From: Ceratopteris richardii
Lineage: Eukaryota; Streptophyta; Polypodiopsida; Polypodiales; Pteridaceae
Assembly: GCA_020310875.1 (NCBI GenBank)
Contig: CM035421.1
Span: 77,001 to 141,000, forward strand
DNA length: 64,000 nucleotides
Direction: 5' to 3'
The position numbers and the translations under genes are program-made. The notes beneath the pieces are model-generated. The model was not told where the DNA came from. It saw only the letters and a program-made list of their open reading frames with translations, and did not search any database. Of the stretch, positions 33,776 through 45,253 are shown in pieces. How positions within the stretch are numbered: position 1 is the first letter of the stretch; every line of letters begins with the position of its first letter.

Positions 33776-34444
33776 CTTGTTCTCTAGGAGGTTATCTGCA
33801 TGGTCTACATTGGGGTGGTACAAATGGTTATGGCTGTCTATCCATTGGACAGTTTTCAGTATTGAGGTTGGTGTACTTCTACTCATTGCAAGAGTACATG
33901 TTAGGCTCCTAAGTTGGTTTTATATTGTAAGGGTAAGGTTGTGATAACCCTAATCCTTCTCCGGTGCAGACACGAGATGGATGATCTCCACGGCAAAGTG
34001 TGCAACTTCCTAACATTGGCACTCTCAAGGAGGAGTTCTGGTAGTTCCTTTGTCCTTGTACTCCTAATTTCTTGGCCACTAACTCTGCCACTTCCTCCAT
34101 ATAACTCGAACTAGAAGTCTTATTGCTTCTTATATCCTCTGATTTGGTAGGATCTTGTGTGGTTTTGAGATCCTCAGCTAAGTTAACTTCCAAGTCTATG
34201 CACTCTTGAAAACATTCACTCAGGTTTTACAGACGTTTTACGTATACTAAGATTCTCAATGTTCCATTGGTTAGACCTTCTAAAAATAGGGATATCATTT
34301 TCTGTTGAGAAGGTCTCTCTGTCACAGGGCATCAGGGTACGTATTGATTAAATCTTCGTGCTGCATTTTTTACTGTCTCATTAGAAGCTTATTTGAAACT
34401 ATGTATTAAGGATTATGAATTGTGCTTGATCCCTCGCTTAGTGA
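33776..34444 (-). pseudogene. G1 gag, middle fragment
   Basis: Continuation of G1 gag between the G2 and C3 insertions. It carries the VAELVAKKLGVQGQ and CTLCRGDHPSRVC knuckle region (33909-34193), matching G2 LAEKVAQKLGVSSK and CYTCGGDHMANVC. The end next to C3 carries IHSFK-stop-ASNETVKNAARRFNQY, which aligns with G2 LIHSFKQTPQETVRLAGRRF. Subtracting C3 joins it in register to 39582-39804. Several stops are present. Confidence 0.85.
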
Positions 34445-34825
34445 TGTTGAGATATCAAGCTCAACATGTGATGATCCAGGATGACACGTACCAATTTTTT
34501 GTTTCTCTGACATGTATAGTGGTCATGCCGTATGTCAAGGATACTTCATTGACATTTATTAGATTTATTGACTCAAAGTGATGGCACATTTATTCCTTGC
34601 CAGCTCACTCATTCACAAACATTAGGTTTTTCCTTATGTACTGATCTTTATATATTGCACTTGTATTCTTGTTTTTAGGTCATTCTTGTACATTCCTTTT
34701 TATGTAATAGAAGAAGAAGAAGAAGAAGAAGATCATTTCTTCCTTGCCTCAATCTGTGTGTGTGCTTATCCTTGAGAGTGAGAGTGTGTGTGTGAACTCT
34801 CTTCCTTATCTCCTTTCTTGTGACA
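34445..34825 (+). repeat. 5' LTR of C3
   Basis: 381 bp, TGTTGAGATATC to TTCTTGTGACA. TATA-like TTTATATATTG is at 34647-34657. A GAA run (about seven units) is near 34710-34731, followed by a GT-rich tract. Confidence 0.93.
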
Positions 34826-34838
34826 TGGTATCAGAGCC
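34826..34838 (+). other. Primer binding site of C3 (tRNA-iMet)
   Basis: TGGTATCAGAGCC directly abuts the 5' LTR. It is the standard plant copia primer site. Confidence 0.93.
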
Positions 34839-35208
34839 AGCATGGTTGTAGAGAGCTCATGGAGAAGGCGACGGTGAAGAGTATGCAACAAGGCATGGAG
34901 AAAACTCGATTCACAAACGACCTCTCCTTGCTACAAAAATCGGTGTGAAGTCTCAGAGCCATCTCGACCTCTGTTTCGAGCCCGCAAGGTGGGGCCCATA
35001 GAAAAACGAGGTCACTTTCAAAAACTATAACTTGCGTTGTGTTCGACAACACTCATATATTCCAAATCTAGAATTTCAAGCGATTCCGTGTAATTTTGAT
35101 ACACGAAAACTGTGTTTTTCTGAGATCGAACCGTCACATCATAGTGCAACAGTGTTCAAGCAGAAGTGATGCTTGTAGTGTTTTGCAGTGTTGTGAATTG
35201 CTACAGAA

Positions 35209-36092
35209 ATGGCAAACGCACATGGAATGAGTCAGCTTATGAGTGATAAGCTAGACAAGAACAACTTCCATGCTTGGAGATTCAGAATGACGAATATCTG
35301 ATGGCAAAAGGCTACTGGAAGTACATCGAAGGAGAGAATGAAAATGCTTCGTAGTTACCAGAAAGGAATCGGACTGTAGATCAAGTAAGAGCATATGAGG
35401 AAAGGAATCAAGGAGCATGAAAGGTAATGTACTAGTTGTCTGTTAGCATACAGGATAGCATGATTGGTTACATAGAAGATGCCAAGACTCCAAAAGAGGC
35501 TTGGAATAATCTGGTCACATTGTATGAGACCAATACAAAGGCACGGTAATTGCAACTCAAGAACAAGCTGCATACATTGGAGAAGAAGATCATGTCAGTA
35601 AGTGACTACACCTTGAAAATCAAAAGCATATGTGAGACACCTGCATCTATTGGCGTAATGTAGATGATGATGATAAGGTGGAAGTGTGTCTTCATGGTTT
35701 AGGAGCTGCATATAAGCAATTCAGAACTTCTATACAGACCAAGGAAAATATTCTGAATTTTGCTGATCTAGTATCTATGCTGATTATTGAAGAAAAGAAT
35801 CTTGGTGAGGATTCAAACTCCCAAGGAAAATCTAGTTCTGAGCAAGTATTCTACTCTGGTAGAGGAAGAGGCAGAGGTAGAGGTTTTGGAAGTGGAAGAG
35901 GAAATAGTAACCAAGAACAAAGTCAGGAAGAGGATAGTTTCGAGGCAGGGGGAGCCAAGAGGCCGTAGAAATTTCCAAAGAAATGATTCAGGTAATGACA
36001 GTAAAGGATGTTGGAATTGTGGTAAACCTGGACACTTTGAATGTGATTGCAGGTTGAAGAATCAAAATAACAGAAGGCAGTAGAGTCACTAT
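35209..36092 (+). pseudogene. gag remnant of C3
   Basis: Start codon at 35209 (MANAHGMSQLM). The gag body has NNFHAWRFRMT, EAWNNLVTLYETNTKAR and LHGLGAAYKQFRTSIQ. A Gly/Arg-rich basic stretch (GRGRGRGRGFGSGRGN) is at about 35858-35910. A CCHC knuckle CWNCGKPGHFECDC is at about 36010-36050. It is broken by frameshifts near 35300, 35660 and 35965 and by several stops. Confidence 0.87.
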
Positions 36093-36128
36093 GCATCCAC
36101 AAGTGCGGATGATTCTGAGAAGCTATTC

Positions 36129-37430
36129 ATGGTTCAACATCACATGATGAATACGATGTTTGTTGGTGTTTCAAAATCAAATGATAATGTTTGGTATGTT
36201 GATTCAGGTGCTTCAAATCACATGACTAGTCATGCGGAATGGTTTAGTACTTTGCAAAAATTGCCAGTTCTTGGATATGTTGAAATACGTGATGACACAT
36301 CACATCCTATTGAGCATACAGGAAACATAGCACTATCGATGGAGGATGGAAAGGTAAAACATCTTGCTGATGTGCTGCATGTTCCAAATATAACAAAGAA
36401 TCTGGTTTCTGTTGGACAAATGGTTGACCAGGGATTACAAGTCAGGTTCAATGCTGATGGATTATATGTAGAAGAGTACAACCAGGATGGATGATTGGTT
36501 GCCAAAGGAAACAAAGTGGGTAGGATGTTCACCTTAAATGTGAACATTCCTGAAATGAACGCAGCCATGTTTGCAAAAGTTCCAGGAGTTATTGTACATA
36601 TAGAGATGTGGCACAGACGGATTGGACATGCAAACTTACAAATGTTGAAATTGATGCAGTCAAAGGAGATTGTCCATGGACTACCAAATTTCAAAGTTGC
36701 AGAAATGCAAAAGGTATGTGCGGCATGTCAATTTGGTAAACAGTCAAGAGCATCATTTCCACATGACAAGCATGTTAGTGAGAATGTACTAGAAGTAGTA
36801 CATACAGATGTCCGGGGTCGAGCAAAGACCACATCTATGGGTGGTTGCAAGTTTTATGTTACTTTCATTGATGACCATACACGCAAAGTATGGGTATATA
36901 TTTCATGAAAGAGAAGAGTGAGGTGTTCACTCACTTCCAGAATTTTAAAGCTATTCTGGAAAAGCAGACAAGGAAGTACATTAAAATCTGATGGAGGAGG
37001 TGAATACATGTCAAATGAGTTCAACAGTTTTCTAAAAAATCATGGAATTCGGTGCCAGTTTTCATGCAGGTACACACCACAACAGAATGGCCTTGCTGAA
37101 TGCAAAAATAGACATATTGTAGAAATAGCAAGAGCCTTGATGGCTGAAAAGAATATGCCTCATTGTTATTGGGCAGAAGCTATGCATACTGCTCTATACA
37201 TCATGAACAGAACTCCGACTGCTGTTGTACATCAAGTTACACCTGAAGAGAAGTTTACAGGTAAAAAGCCAAACTTATTACATCTGAAAGTTTTTGGCTA
37301 TATTGCATGTGTACATATCCTAGATGAATTGAGGACGAAGCTTGATCCAAAAGCAAAAAAGTGTGTCTTCATTGGATACTCCCTTGAACAAAAGGGATAT
37401 AAATGTTATAACCCACTCACGCAATAGGTA
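36129..37430 (+). pseudogene. Protease-integrase of C3
   Basis: Protease with intact VDSGASNHMT (Asp codon at 36201), then GAG-pre-integrase with WHRRIGHANLQ and CAACQFGKQSRASF. The integrase core has HTDVRGRAK where HTDVWGP is usual, then SDGGGEYMS and NGLAECKNRH, so the three acidic residues are kept. It is broken by a stop at 36492-36494 and a frameshift near 36905. The C-terminal part has KCVFIGYSLEQKGYKCYNP. Confidence 0.88.
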
Positions 37431-37539
37431 AAGGTGAGTAGAGATGTGGTATTTGATGAAATGTTAAGCTTCTATGCAGATGCCAAAGAAGGACTGAATC
37501 TTGGACCAAATGACAAAGAAAATGCTGAAAAATAAGTGC

Positions 37540-39147
37540 AGAATCTCAAGTTTTGAGTGGACCGGATGCATCACCAAGCAATAGTTCCAACTCAAATCCA
37601 TGGAGTGGAAGATTGCGTGGAAATTTCAGTCCAGCAAATTCATCAAATACATCCAAGAAAGGTAAAGAAAAGCTTTTTGTAGGTCATAAAACATGTGCAG
37701 GTTTGGTTTTGAAGATGTTGATGGAGATTCAAGCGGTTTAGAAAAGAGTCTTGATGAGGAAGTTGGACTGCCCTCTGTGAAGACTCCAGAAGTAAGAAGG
37801 GCACATGCAGATGATACAAGGAGAACTGACCCAAGATCTGGGAGGATGCGGAATTCAGTGCAACGATTGACGTATGACAGTTATATGGCTTGTCATTGTG
37901 CGTACATGACAAAGGTAATACAAGATGTTGAACCTTCTTACTTTGAAGATGCAATTGGAATTGCAGATTGGGAAAAAGCTATGGATGAGGAGATGGCTGC
38001 ACTTTATGGAAATGATACATGGAAGCTAGTTCCATTGCCGCAAGGAAAGAAACCCATAGGCTGCAAATGGGTTTACAAGGTAAAGCATAATGCTAATGGT
38101 AGCATAAGCAGGTATAAAGCACGATTGGTAGCTAAAGAATATGCACAGACATATGGCATTGATTATGAGGAAACATTGAGCCTTGTACCTAAAATGCCTA
38201 CTATCAAAACACTTGTTGCATTAGCTATAGCAAAAGGATGGACTTTGCATCAGATGGATGTGAAGAATGCTTTCCTACATGGTGAGTTACAGGAAGAAGT
38301 ATATATGGACCAGCCACAAGGATATGAAGATTCAAAACATCCAGAATATGTTTGCAGGTTGCAAAAGGCTTTGTATGGGCTGAAGCAAGCCCCTCATGCA
38401 TGGCATGCAAGGATTGTTGATTACTTAACCAGCATTGGGTTTTCTATGTGTGATGAAGATCACTCACTATATGCAAGGAAGGTTGATGATGGCATCGCTA
38501 TTGTGGCTATTTATGTTGATGACCTGATTGTAGGTGGTGATAATGAAGGAAGCATCAAAGAGGTAAAACAACTTCTTATGCAAGAACTTGACATGAAAGA
38601 TCTTGGTGTGTTGCGCTATTTCTTGGGCATTGAGTTTATACATATAGTTTATGTGAGTGCTACTTTGGATTATGCATTGTTTTATGAGGTTGGCATAGAT
38701 TTGCAGGTTTATGGATACACCGATGTAGATTGGGCTGGTAGCATTCCAGATAGAAGATCTACTAGTGGTTTTCTATTCTCATTTGGGAGTGAAGCTATTA
38801 CATGGAGCAGCAAGAAGCAACCCACTATTGTTTTGTTGAGTACAGAGGTTGAGTATAGAGGTGCTGCACTGGCAGCATGTGAGGCATCATGGCTAGAAAT
38901 GCTACTTGCAGATTTAGGTGTGGAAGTGGGAAAGCCTATCACTATTTATTGTGATAATGTTAGCGGCATACAATTAGCACGAAATCCTATTTTCCATGCT
39001 ATAACAAAGCATATCAATGTACATTATCACTTCATCAGAGAGAAGGTATTAGTAGGTGATATTGATCTTGTTTATGTGAGAACAGATGAACAGGTTTCTC
39101 ATATTTTCACCAAAGCACTTGGAACTGAGAAGTTGAAGAAGTTTTAG
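37540..39147 (+). pseudogene. RT-RNase H of C3 with internal deletion
   Basis: A 484-codon open stretch (37693-39147). RT has [32 protein letters not shown] and intact YVDDLIVGG near 38510-38535. At GIEFIHI (38645) the reading jumps in frame to VYVSATLDYAL. Comparison with C1 and C4 shows about 95-100 codons missing between the RT thumb and RNase H. RNase H keeps TDVDWAGS, LSTEVEYRGA and YCDNVSGIQLARNP. The deletion probably abolishes RT function even though the frame is open. Confidence 0.88.
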
Positions 39148-39180
39148 GAGATGCTTGGATTACAAGATATGGCATTGAGC

Positions 39181-39191
39181 TTGAGGGGGAG
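39181..39191 (+). other. Polypurine tract of C3
   Basis: TTGAGGGGGAG sits directly before the 3' LTR start at 39192. It is very similar to the C4 tract. Confidence 0.88.
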
Positions 39192-39576
39192 TGTTGAGAT
39201 ATCAAGCTCAACATGTGATGATCCAGGATGACACGTACTAGTTTTTCGTTTCTCTGACATGTATAGTGGTCACGCCAGTATATGTCAGGGATACTTCATT
39301 GAGCTTTATTAGATTTATTTACCGAGAGTGATGGCACATTTGTTCCTTGCCAGCTCACTCATTTGCGGACATTAGGTTTTTCCTTATGAACTGATCTTTA
39401 TATATTGCACTTGTTGTATTCTTGTTTTTAGGCCATTCTTGTACATTTCTTTTTATGTAATAGAAGAAGAAGAAGGAGATCATTTCTTCCTTGCCTCAAT
39501 CTATGTGTGTGCTTCTCCTTGAGAGTGAGAGTGTGTGTGTGTGTGAGCTCTCTTCCTTATCTCCTTCCTCGTGACA
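39192..39576 (+). repeat. 3' LTR of C3
   Basis: 385 bp, TGTTGAGATATC to CCTCGTGACA. It differs from the 5' copy by about 25 substitutions, a shorter GAA run and small indels. It is followed by AGTGA, the target duplication. Confidence 0.93.
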
Positions 39577-39907
39577 AGTGAATCCCCCAATAAATTCTTG
39601 GAAGAATTGTTCGATATTTCCAAAGGAATTTGGATCCAAAGATTGAAACCAAGTTAAGTCTATTCCCATGAGGGTTATCCCAAAGGATTCATATTGCACG
39701 AAAAAGTCATCCACTTGCTCCGCTTGCAACACCTGCTTGAATTCTGCAATCTGATCATAGGGCTCTCCTGTACCATCGTAACGATTTCGCATACATTTGG
39801 CCAATTGGATTGATCTTAGTCTTCTGTCGGGCTCTGGGGATCGAATTATGATGGGAAAAAGCAGGTTTTACTGGGTGCATTCCAACTCTTATGTCTTGGG
39901 GCAGTTC
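39577..39907 (-). pseudogene. G1 gag, capsid-domain fragment
   Basis: G1 gag between the C3 and C4 insertions. It has LAKCMRNRYDGTGEPYDQ, EFKQVLQAEQVDDFF, LTWFQSLDPNSFGNIEQ and FFQEFIGGF, aligning with G2 VKSMKNYFDGTGDPYDHV, EFKQVLRAEQVEDMF and LTWFQPLQQRQF. Bases 39577-39581 are the C3 target duplication and 39903-39907 (AGTTC) that of C4. Confidence 0.87.
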
Positions 39908-40985
39908 TGTTGGTGCATTTTGCCCAAGCCTACATGCTTGATATGCTTGATATTATCCTTATTTGTAAGTCACATGAGTAGTCATGTGAACACCTCTTGT
40001 AAAAGAGTACATTTTATCTCTTGTAAATGGAAAAAGAAAAAAGTAAAAGGATGGCTTACCTCATGCATGATGTAAAAGCAAATTCGTGGCTCCAACTACC
40101 AAAATCACGAATTTTTGAGCTGAGGGATTCTCTCCTAACTTTGGGGATCACTTTTAGGTGGAGCCATTCGAATTCGAATTCAAAACTCCCTCCAAGAATA
40201 GCTATAAAAGGAGCAAGAAGGAAGAGGCGATTAGCAAGCCTTGTACGTGACCACTTCATGTCATTTTGTAGAGATTGAAGAGCTTACTCCATAGCTCTAT
40301 CATTCTACTCCCATTTTGCAAAGATTCATTGCCAATGTGGTTGTAATCATATGTGAATCTATACATTTATTATCATCTACCTCTCTGTTTTGTTCTCTGC
40401 TATACTCACTCAGAGCAGTAACTTCAGAAGGTCATATCTCGAGTTTTACTGAACCTTTTTCAGTGTTTTAAAGTGCGTTGGATAGCTCTCACTGTCTAGT
40501 TTCTACCTATAAATTTTCAAGGTCATTGGATTTATACTTTTGGAGATATCTGCATTTTACTGCTTACTGGTCTATCTCTGCAGAGCCCCGAGAATTGTGG
40601 GAATGTTCCAGAACTTGATGAAACTTGTTCTCAGTGCTCAGTCCATCATTTGAAGTGTTTTAACTTGGAATAGGAAGCTTGCTAAGTCTATTTGCTATGC
40701 CCAAAAGGAATTTTTCTAATTCCTTCCAGGTTGAGAGCACTGTTCATTTTTTCCAGCAGGTGTATGTCCAAAAATAGCAAGTTTTGGGAGCTAGTCATTT
40801 CGCAACTTGTCGGTCTTGACTTAAACTTTTGGGATACATGTTCCAAAGTACTTGGCTGATATTTTGGTGGATTTAGGAAGCTCAAAGGGTCTACTAATCA
40901 ACTCTGAAGTCTCAGTTGGCTGGTGTGAAGCTGGTTGTAGCGGCACCTACTCATCTTTGGATTGCATCCACCATCTCTCTTCACA
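39908..40985 (+). repeat. 5' LTR of C4
   Basis: 1078 bp, TGTTGGTGCATTTTG to CTCTCTTCACA. It pairs with 45266-46343 at a constant offset of 5358 bp with no indel. Short frames inside it are repeated in both LTRs and are not considered genes. Confidence 0.97.
40203..40210 (+). promoter_or_regulatory. TATA box in the C4 5' LTR
   Basis: TATAAAAG within AGCTATAAAAGGAGC, about 295 bp into the LTR. The same site is at 45561 in the 3' LTR. It is the best candidate for the LTR promoter. Confidence 0.7.
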
Positions 40986-40986
40986 G

Positions 40987-40998
40987 TGGTATCAGAGC
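40987..40998 (+). other. Primer binding site of C4 (tRNA-iMet)
   Basis: TGGTATCAGAGC, one base after the end of the 5' LTR. It is complementary to the initiator tRNA-Met 3' end. Confidence 0.95.
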
Positions 40999-41011
40999 AT
41001 AGTCAAGCAAC

Positions 41012-44000
41012 ATGGGAGATGGATTTCCATCAATAATTGAAAAATTGGATCGAAACAACTACCCGGCATGGTCTCTAAGGATGGAGGCTTACCTTCAAGG
41101 AAGGAATCTATATGGATTCATATCCGGAGATGAAGCAATGCCAACCATGAGGAACAAAGGGCAACCATCACATGAAGAAGTGGAAGGACTTTCGAATTGG
41201 TGTTCGAAGGATGCACTTGCAAGGTCCTATATTCTAAACTCAATCTCTGATTTTCTTTTACCTCATGTCAAGGGATGCAAGACATCAAGAGAAACCTGGA
41301 ATGCACTTGCTTCTTTCTTCTCTTCCAACACTCGAGCAAGGAAGAACCAATTGTGGATGGAGTTCACAACAATGAAGAAAAGCCCGAAGCAAAATGTGAC
41401 TGATTATGTCACAAAGATGAAGGAGATTTCCGACCAACTTGGAAGCATTGGAGAGGTAATTGAAGAGGAGCAAATCATAAGACAAATCATGAATGGAATC
41501 AAAGCAGACGACAAGTGGGAGTCATTCACAACAGCCATGGATTTATACATGGATATGCATGTACGCGACCTCAACACACTCATGGGCCAACTCTTCACTC
41601 ATGAAGCAAAGATTAGCAAAGGTGGTGAGTCCTCAAGAGGTAATCAAACTTCTGCCTTATATTCTGATAAAGCTAAGGTCAAGGACAAGTCAAAGAATAG
41701 AAAGAATGAAGATGAAGGAAGCTCTTTCCAAGCAAACTTTGCAGGTAGAGGAAGAGCTAGAGGAAGAGGCAGAGGTGGAAAGCAAGGCAGGGGGAGATTC
41801 CAATCATCTCAACCTTGCAACATATGTGGCTTATCTAACCATACTACTGAAGAATGTTTCAGGAATCCAAGGAACTCAAGAGGAAGAGGATTCAATAGAG
41901 GTGGCTATGGATCAAATAGAGGTAGGTACAATGGAGGCTACAACAACAACAACTACTACAACAACAATTACAACAACAACAACAACTATCAAAGTGGCCA
42001 TAGAGGAAGAAGAGATTACAATAACTATGCAGAGGACCAAAGTCAAGAAGATTCATTATTGATTATGAATCTATCAACAAAGAAGGGTAAGGATGATGAT
42101 CACATATTTTACATTGATTCGGGATGCTCGAACCATGTAGCAGGAAATGTGGCTTTACTTTCTGATTTGGAAGATCCTCATAACAAGCATGAAGTGCAGA
42201 CAGGAGATGACACAAAACACTCAGTGGAGAAGATAGGTAATGTGAAGACATCAGATGGGAATATGAACCTCTTAAGCAAAGTCTTGTATGTCCCTACAAT
42301 TACCAAAAATTTAATAAGTGTTGGACAGATTGTTGAAAAAGGATTGCAGGTTAGATTCAATCGATTTGGAGCATATGTTGAAGACCCAAGGCAAGGCTTT
42401 CGAAGGATTGCCAAAGGAGAAAAGACAGGAAGGCTTTTCACTTTTGAAGTGGAAGATACAAAGAACATAGCTTTGTTTAGCTATGGATCTCAAACTCTAA
42501 CAGAGTTGGAGATATGGCACAAAAGGCTTGCTCACATTGGTGAGAGGACACTCAAACAGATTTGCAGGGACCAAAGTGTACTTGGTTTGCCTAATATCAC
42601 AAGGCAACACATGATTTATAAGTGTGAAGCTTGTCAACTCGGCAAGGCTCATAGACAACCTTTCAATAAGAAAGGATATATGTATCAAAATCCTTTGGAT
42701 CTAGTGCACACGGATGTGTGGGGTCCAAGTAAGGAGCCATCTATATCAGGCTCAAGATATTATGTGTCTTTCATAGATGATTGTAGCAGGTGGACCATTC
42801 TGTTTTTCATGAAGCACAAGGATGAAGTGTTTAATTGCTTTAAGAAGTATATTGCTCTTGTTGAAAATCAAACAGGTAGGACTTTGAAAAAACTCAGATC
42901 AGATGGTGGAGGAGAATACTTCTCTTCTGAATTTGATGCCTTCTTGCATAAAAGAGGCATTAAAAGGGAAGTCACTACAAGGTATACACCCGAACTCAAT
43001 GGTGTAGCAGAGAGGAGGAACAGAGCTATTGTCGAAGCTGCAAGGTCCATGCTCAATGAAAAGGGATTGCCGAACTACCTATGGGCAGAGGCTGTGTCTA
43101 CAGCCACATATCTCATAAATAGACTTCCATCTAAGTCACTAGATGGAACCACTCCATATGAAGTGTGGAATGGAAGAAGACCTAGTCTAGAGCATTCTAA
43201 AATCTTTGGATGCTTAGCCTATGCTCACATTCCTTCTCAAGTAAGAGGGAAATTGGATCCCAAGGCAGAGAAGTGTGTATTCATTGGTTATGATCAAAAC
43301 CAAAAAGGATATAGATTGTACAATCCAACCAATAAAGGATTTTCTGTGAGTAGAGATGTAATTTTTGATGAAAACAAATCATGGTTTGATGATGACAGGA
43401 AAGTGAAGCTGCCATATGACTTGGATGAAGATTTTCCATCACTTCAACCAAAGGAGCCAAAGCAGATTGAAGAAAGTGATTCGGAGATTGACCTAGAAGA
43501 CTTGGAAAGACTAAAGCTATGGAAGAACAAAGGTAAAGCAAAGATGCAGGATGCTACATATGGACCCGAGAGCTCACATCAACCACTTAGAAGGTCTTCG
43601 AGGGAGAAGAAGAAACCAGAGAGGTTTGGTTATGATACTTCTTTGGTCACCAAGCACTCAATCTACATTGCAAAGGATTCAACCAATGAAGAACCTACCA
43701 CATTCGAAGAAGCACAAAGCAAGAAAGCTTGGAGAGATGCAATGGATGAAGAAATGGAAGCCTTGAAGGAGAATGACACTTGGGAGCTTGTACCTAACAA
43801 GCCATCTATGAAGATAATCGGATCTCGATGGATATACAAAATCAAGAGGAATCCAGATGGAAGTATAAATAGACACAAAGCAAGGTTAGTTGCTAAAGGG
43901 TTTGCTCAAACCCATGGTATTGATTATGAGGAGACTTTCTCTCCTGTTGCAAAAATGCCTACAATTAGGGTTCTCATAAGTCTTGCTGCATCTAGAAATT

Positions 44001-45223
44001 GGAATCTTTATCAACTTGATGTAAAGAATGCTTTCTTGAATGGATGGATTTCTGAGGAAGTGTATATGGCACAACCTCCTGGATATGAGGATGCACATCA
44101 TCCTAACTATGTATGCAAACTAAAGAAAGCTTTGTATGGATTGAAGCAAGCTCCAAGAGCTTGGAATTTCAGATTGGTTACTTATTTGCAGGACCAAGGA
44201 TTCAAAGCTAGCAAGGCGGATACCTCTTTGTTCATAAAGAGGAATGGATCTGAAGTGATCTATTTATGTGTGTATGTTGATGATATTATTATCACAGGCA
44301 ATGATCTTGAAGGAATCAAACAGGTAAAGAGTCAAATGAAGGAGGAGTTCAAAATAAGTGACCTCGGACCACTCACTTATTTTCTTGGATTGGAGTTGAT
44401 CTACACAGATTCAGGTATATACATCACACAAAGGAAGTATGTCCATGACATGCTCGTCAAGTTCAAGATGGAAAATACCAAGTGTGCAGGTACACCTATG
44501 GAGCAAAATCATAAGCTTAGTGCTTATGAAGGAGAGCCAATTGAAGACATCACAAGCTATCAAAGCTTGGTTGGAAGTTTGAACTATGCAACACTCACAA
44601 GGGTGGATATATGCTATAGTGTTAGCATATTGAGTCAGTTTATGCATAAGCCGAGAAGACCACATATGGAAGCGGCCAAGCGAGTCCTCAAGTACCTAAA
44701 GGGGACCATGAATGAAGGTTTGTTCTATTCATATACTTCAGATATTGAGCTAAAGGTCTACTCAGATGCAGATTGGGCCGGATCTAAAGATGATAGAAGA
44801 AGCACATCAGGGTATATACCATTTGCAGGTTCAAAAATCATTTCTTGGTCATCGAAGAAGCAACCAACCGTGGCATTATCTTCTACTGAAGCTGAATATA
44901 GAGGTTTGGCTAATGCAACTCAAGAAATCATGTGGTTAAAATCTTTGTACACAGATCTTGGACTTCATTCTTCAACACCTCACATTTTTGGTGACAACAC
45001 AAGCTCACTACATCTAGCAGCTAATCCAGTATACCATGCTAGAACCAAGCATATTGAAGTCCACTACCATTATGTAAGGGAGAAGCTAATGAGCAAGGAT
45101 ATTCAACTATCCTATGTCTCTACAGATATGCAATGTGCAGACATGTTAACTAAAGCTCTTGATGGTACAAAATTAAGTAGATTCAAGTTGATGATTGGTT
45201 TGCAAGAAATCAAGGACAATTGA
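41012..45223 (+). CDS. Copia Gag-Pol polyprotein of C4 (1403 aa, intact)
   Basis: A single ORF from ATG 25 nt... within 15 nt of the PBS to TGA at 45221. Gag: UBN2-like region (about residues 10-215), Arg/Gly-rich basic stretch, CCHC knuckle CNICGLSNHTTEEC (269-282) and an Asn/Tyr-rich low-complexity tract (about 305-335). Protease: YIDSGCSNHV with Asp369. Integrase: GAG-pre-integrase zinc region (KCEACQLGKAHRQPF) and catalytic triad Asp568, Asp631, Glu667 with D-D35-E spacing. RT: YVDDIIITG, YVDD at 1088-1091. RNase H: YSDADWAGS with Asp1252, then SSTEAEYRGLA and DNTSSLHLAANP. The order protease-integrase-RT-RNase H defines Ty1/copia. No stop or frameshift is seen and all catalytic residues are present, so the element could be autonomous (inference). 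Confidence 0.96.
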   Translation: MGDGFPSIIEKLDRNNYPAWSLRMEAYLQGRNLYGFISGDEAMPTMRNKGQPSHEEVEGLSNWCSKDALARSYILNSISDFLLPHVKGCKTSRETWNALASFFSSNTRARKNQLWMEFTTMKKSPKQNVTDYVTKMKEISDQLGSIGEVIEEEQIIRQIMNGIKADDKWESFTTAMDLYMDMHVRDLNTLMGQLFTHEAKISKGGESSRGNQTSALYSDKAKVKDKSKNRKNEDEGSSFQANFAGRGRARGRGRGGKQGRGRFQSSQPCNICGLSNHTTEECFRNPRNSRGRGFNRGGYGSNRGRYNGGYNNNNYYNNNYNNNNNYQSGHRGRRDYNNYAEDQSQEDSLLIMNLSTKKGKDDDHIFYIDSGCSNHVAGNVALLSDLEDPHNKHEVQTGDDTKHSVEKIGNVKTSDGNMNLLSKVLYVPTITKNLISVGQIVEKGLQVRFNRFGAYVEDPRQGFRRIAKGEKTGRLFTFEVEDTKNIALFSYGSQTLTELEIWHKRLAHIGERTLKQICRDQSVLGLPNITRQHMIYKCEACQLGKAHRQPFNKKGYMYQNPLDLVHTDVWGPSKEPSISGSRYYVSFIDDCSRWTILFFMKHKDEVFNCFKKYIALVENQTGRTLKKLRSDGGGEYFSSEFDAFLHKRGIKREVTTRYTPELNGVAERRNRAIVEAARSMLNEKGLPNYLWAEAVSTATYLINRLPSKSLDGTTPYEVWNGRRPSLEHSKIFGCLAYAHIPSQVRGKLDPKAEKCVFIGYDQNQKGYRLYNPTNKGFSVSRDVIFDENKSWFDDDRKVKLPYDLDEDFPSLQPKEPKQIEESDSEIDLEDLERLKLWKNKGKAKMQDATYGPESSHQPLRRSSREKKKPERFGYDTSLVTKHSIYIAKDSTNEEPTTFEEAQSKKAWRDAMDEEMEALKENDTWELVPNKPSMKIIGSRWIYKIKRNPDGSINRHKARLVAKGFAQTHGIDYEETFSPVAKMPTIRVLISLAASRNWNLYQLDVKNAFLNGWISEEVYMAQPPGYEDAHHPNYVCKLKKALYGLKQAPRAWNFRLVTYLQDQGFKASKADTSLFIKRNGSEVIYLCVYVDDIIITGNDLEGIKQVKSQMKEEFKISDLGPLTYFLGLELIYTDSGIYITQRKYVHDMLVKFKMENTKCAGTPMEQNHKLSAYEGEPIEDITSYQSLVGSLNYATLTRVDICYSVSILSQFMHKPRRPHMEAAKRVLKYLKGTMNEGLFYSYTSDIELKVYSDADWAGSKDDRRSTSGYIPFAGSKIISWSSKKQPTVALSSTEAEYRGLANATQEIMWLKSLYTDLGLHSSTPHIFGDNTSSLHLAANPVYHARTKHIEVHYHYVREKLMSKDIQLSYVSTDMQCADMLTKALDGTKLSRFKLMIGLQEIKDN

Positions 45224-45253
45224 AGACTTATTTGGAGGCCAAGCATGTTAGGC

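Larger units (their letters stand above)
34445..39576 (+). mobile_element. Copia element C3, degenerate, complete ends
   Basis: Plus-strand Ty1/copia element with 5' LTR 34445-34825, 3' LTR 39192-39576 and TSD AGTGA (34440-34444 and 39577-39581). A tRNA-iMet PBS follows the 5' LTR and a PPT precedes the 3' LTR. The LTRs differ at about 25 positions plus small indels, about 6-7%, so it is much older than G2 or C4. The coding region is broken by stops and frameshifts and has an internal deletion between RT and RNase H. It is nested in G1 gag. Same family as C1. Confidence 0.95.

Noticed and set aside
40027..40278. 83-codon frame in the C4 LTR, repeated at 45385-45636
   Set aside because: It lies inside the LTR around the TATA box and is repeated because the LTR is repeated; no sign of a protein.
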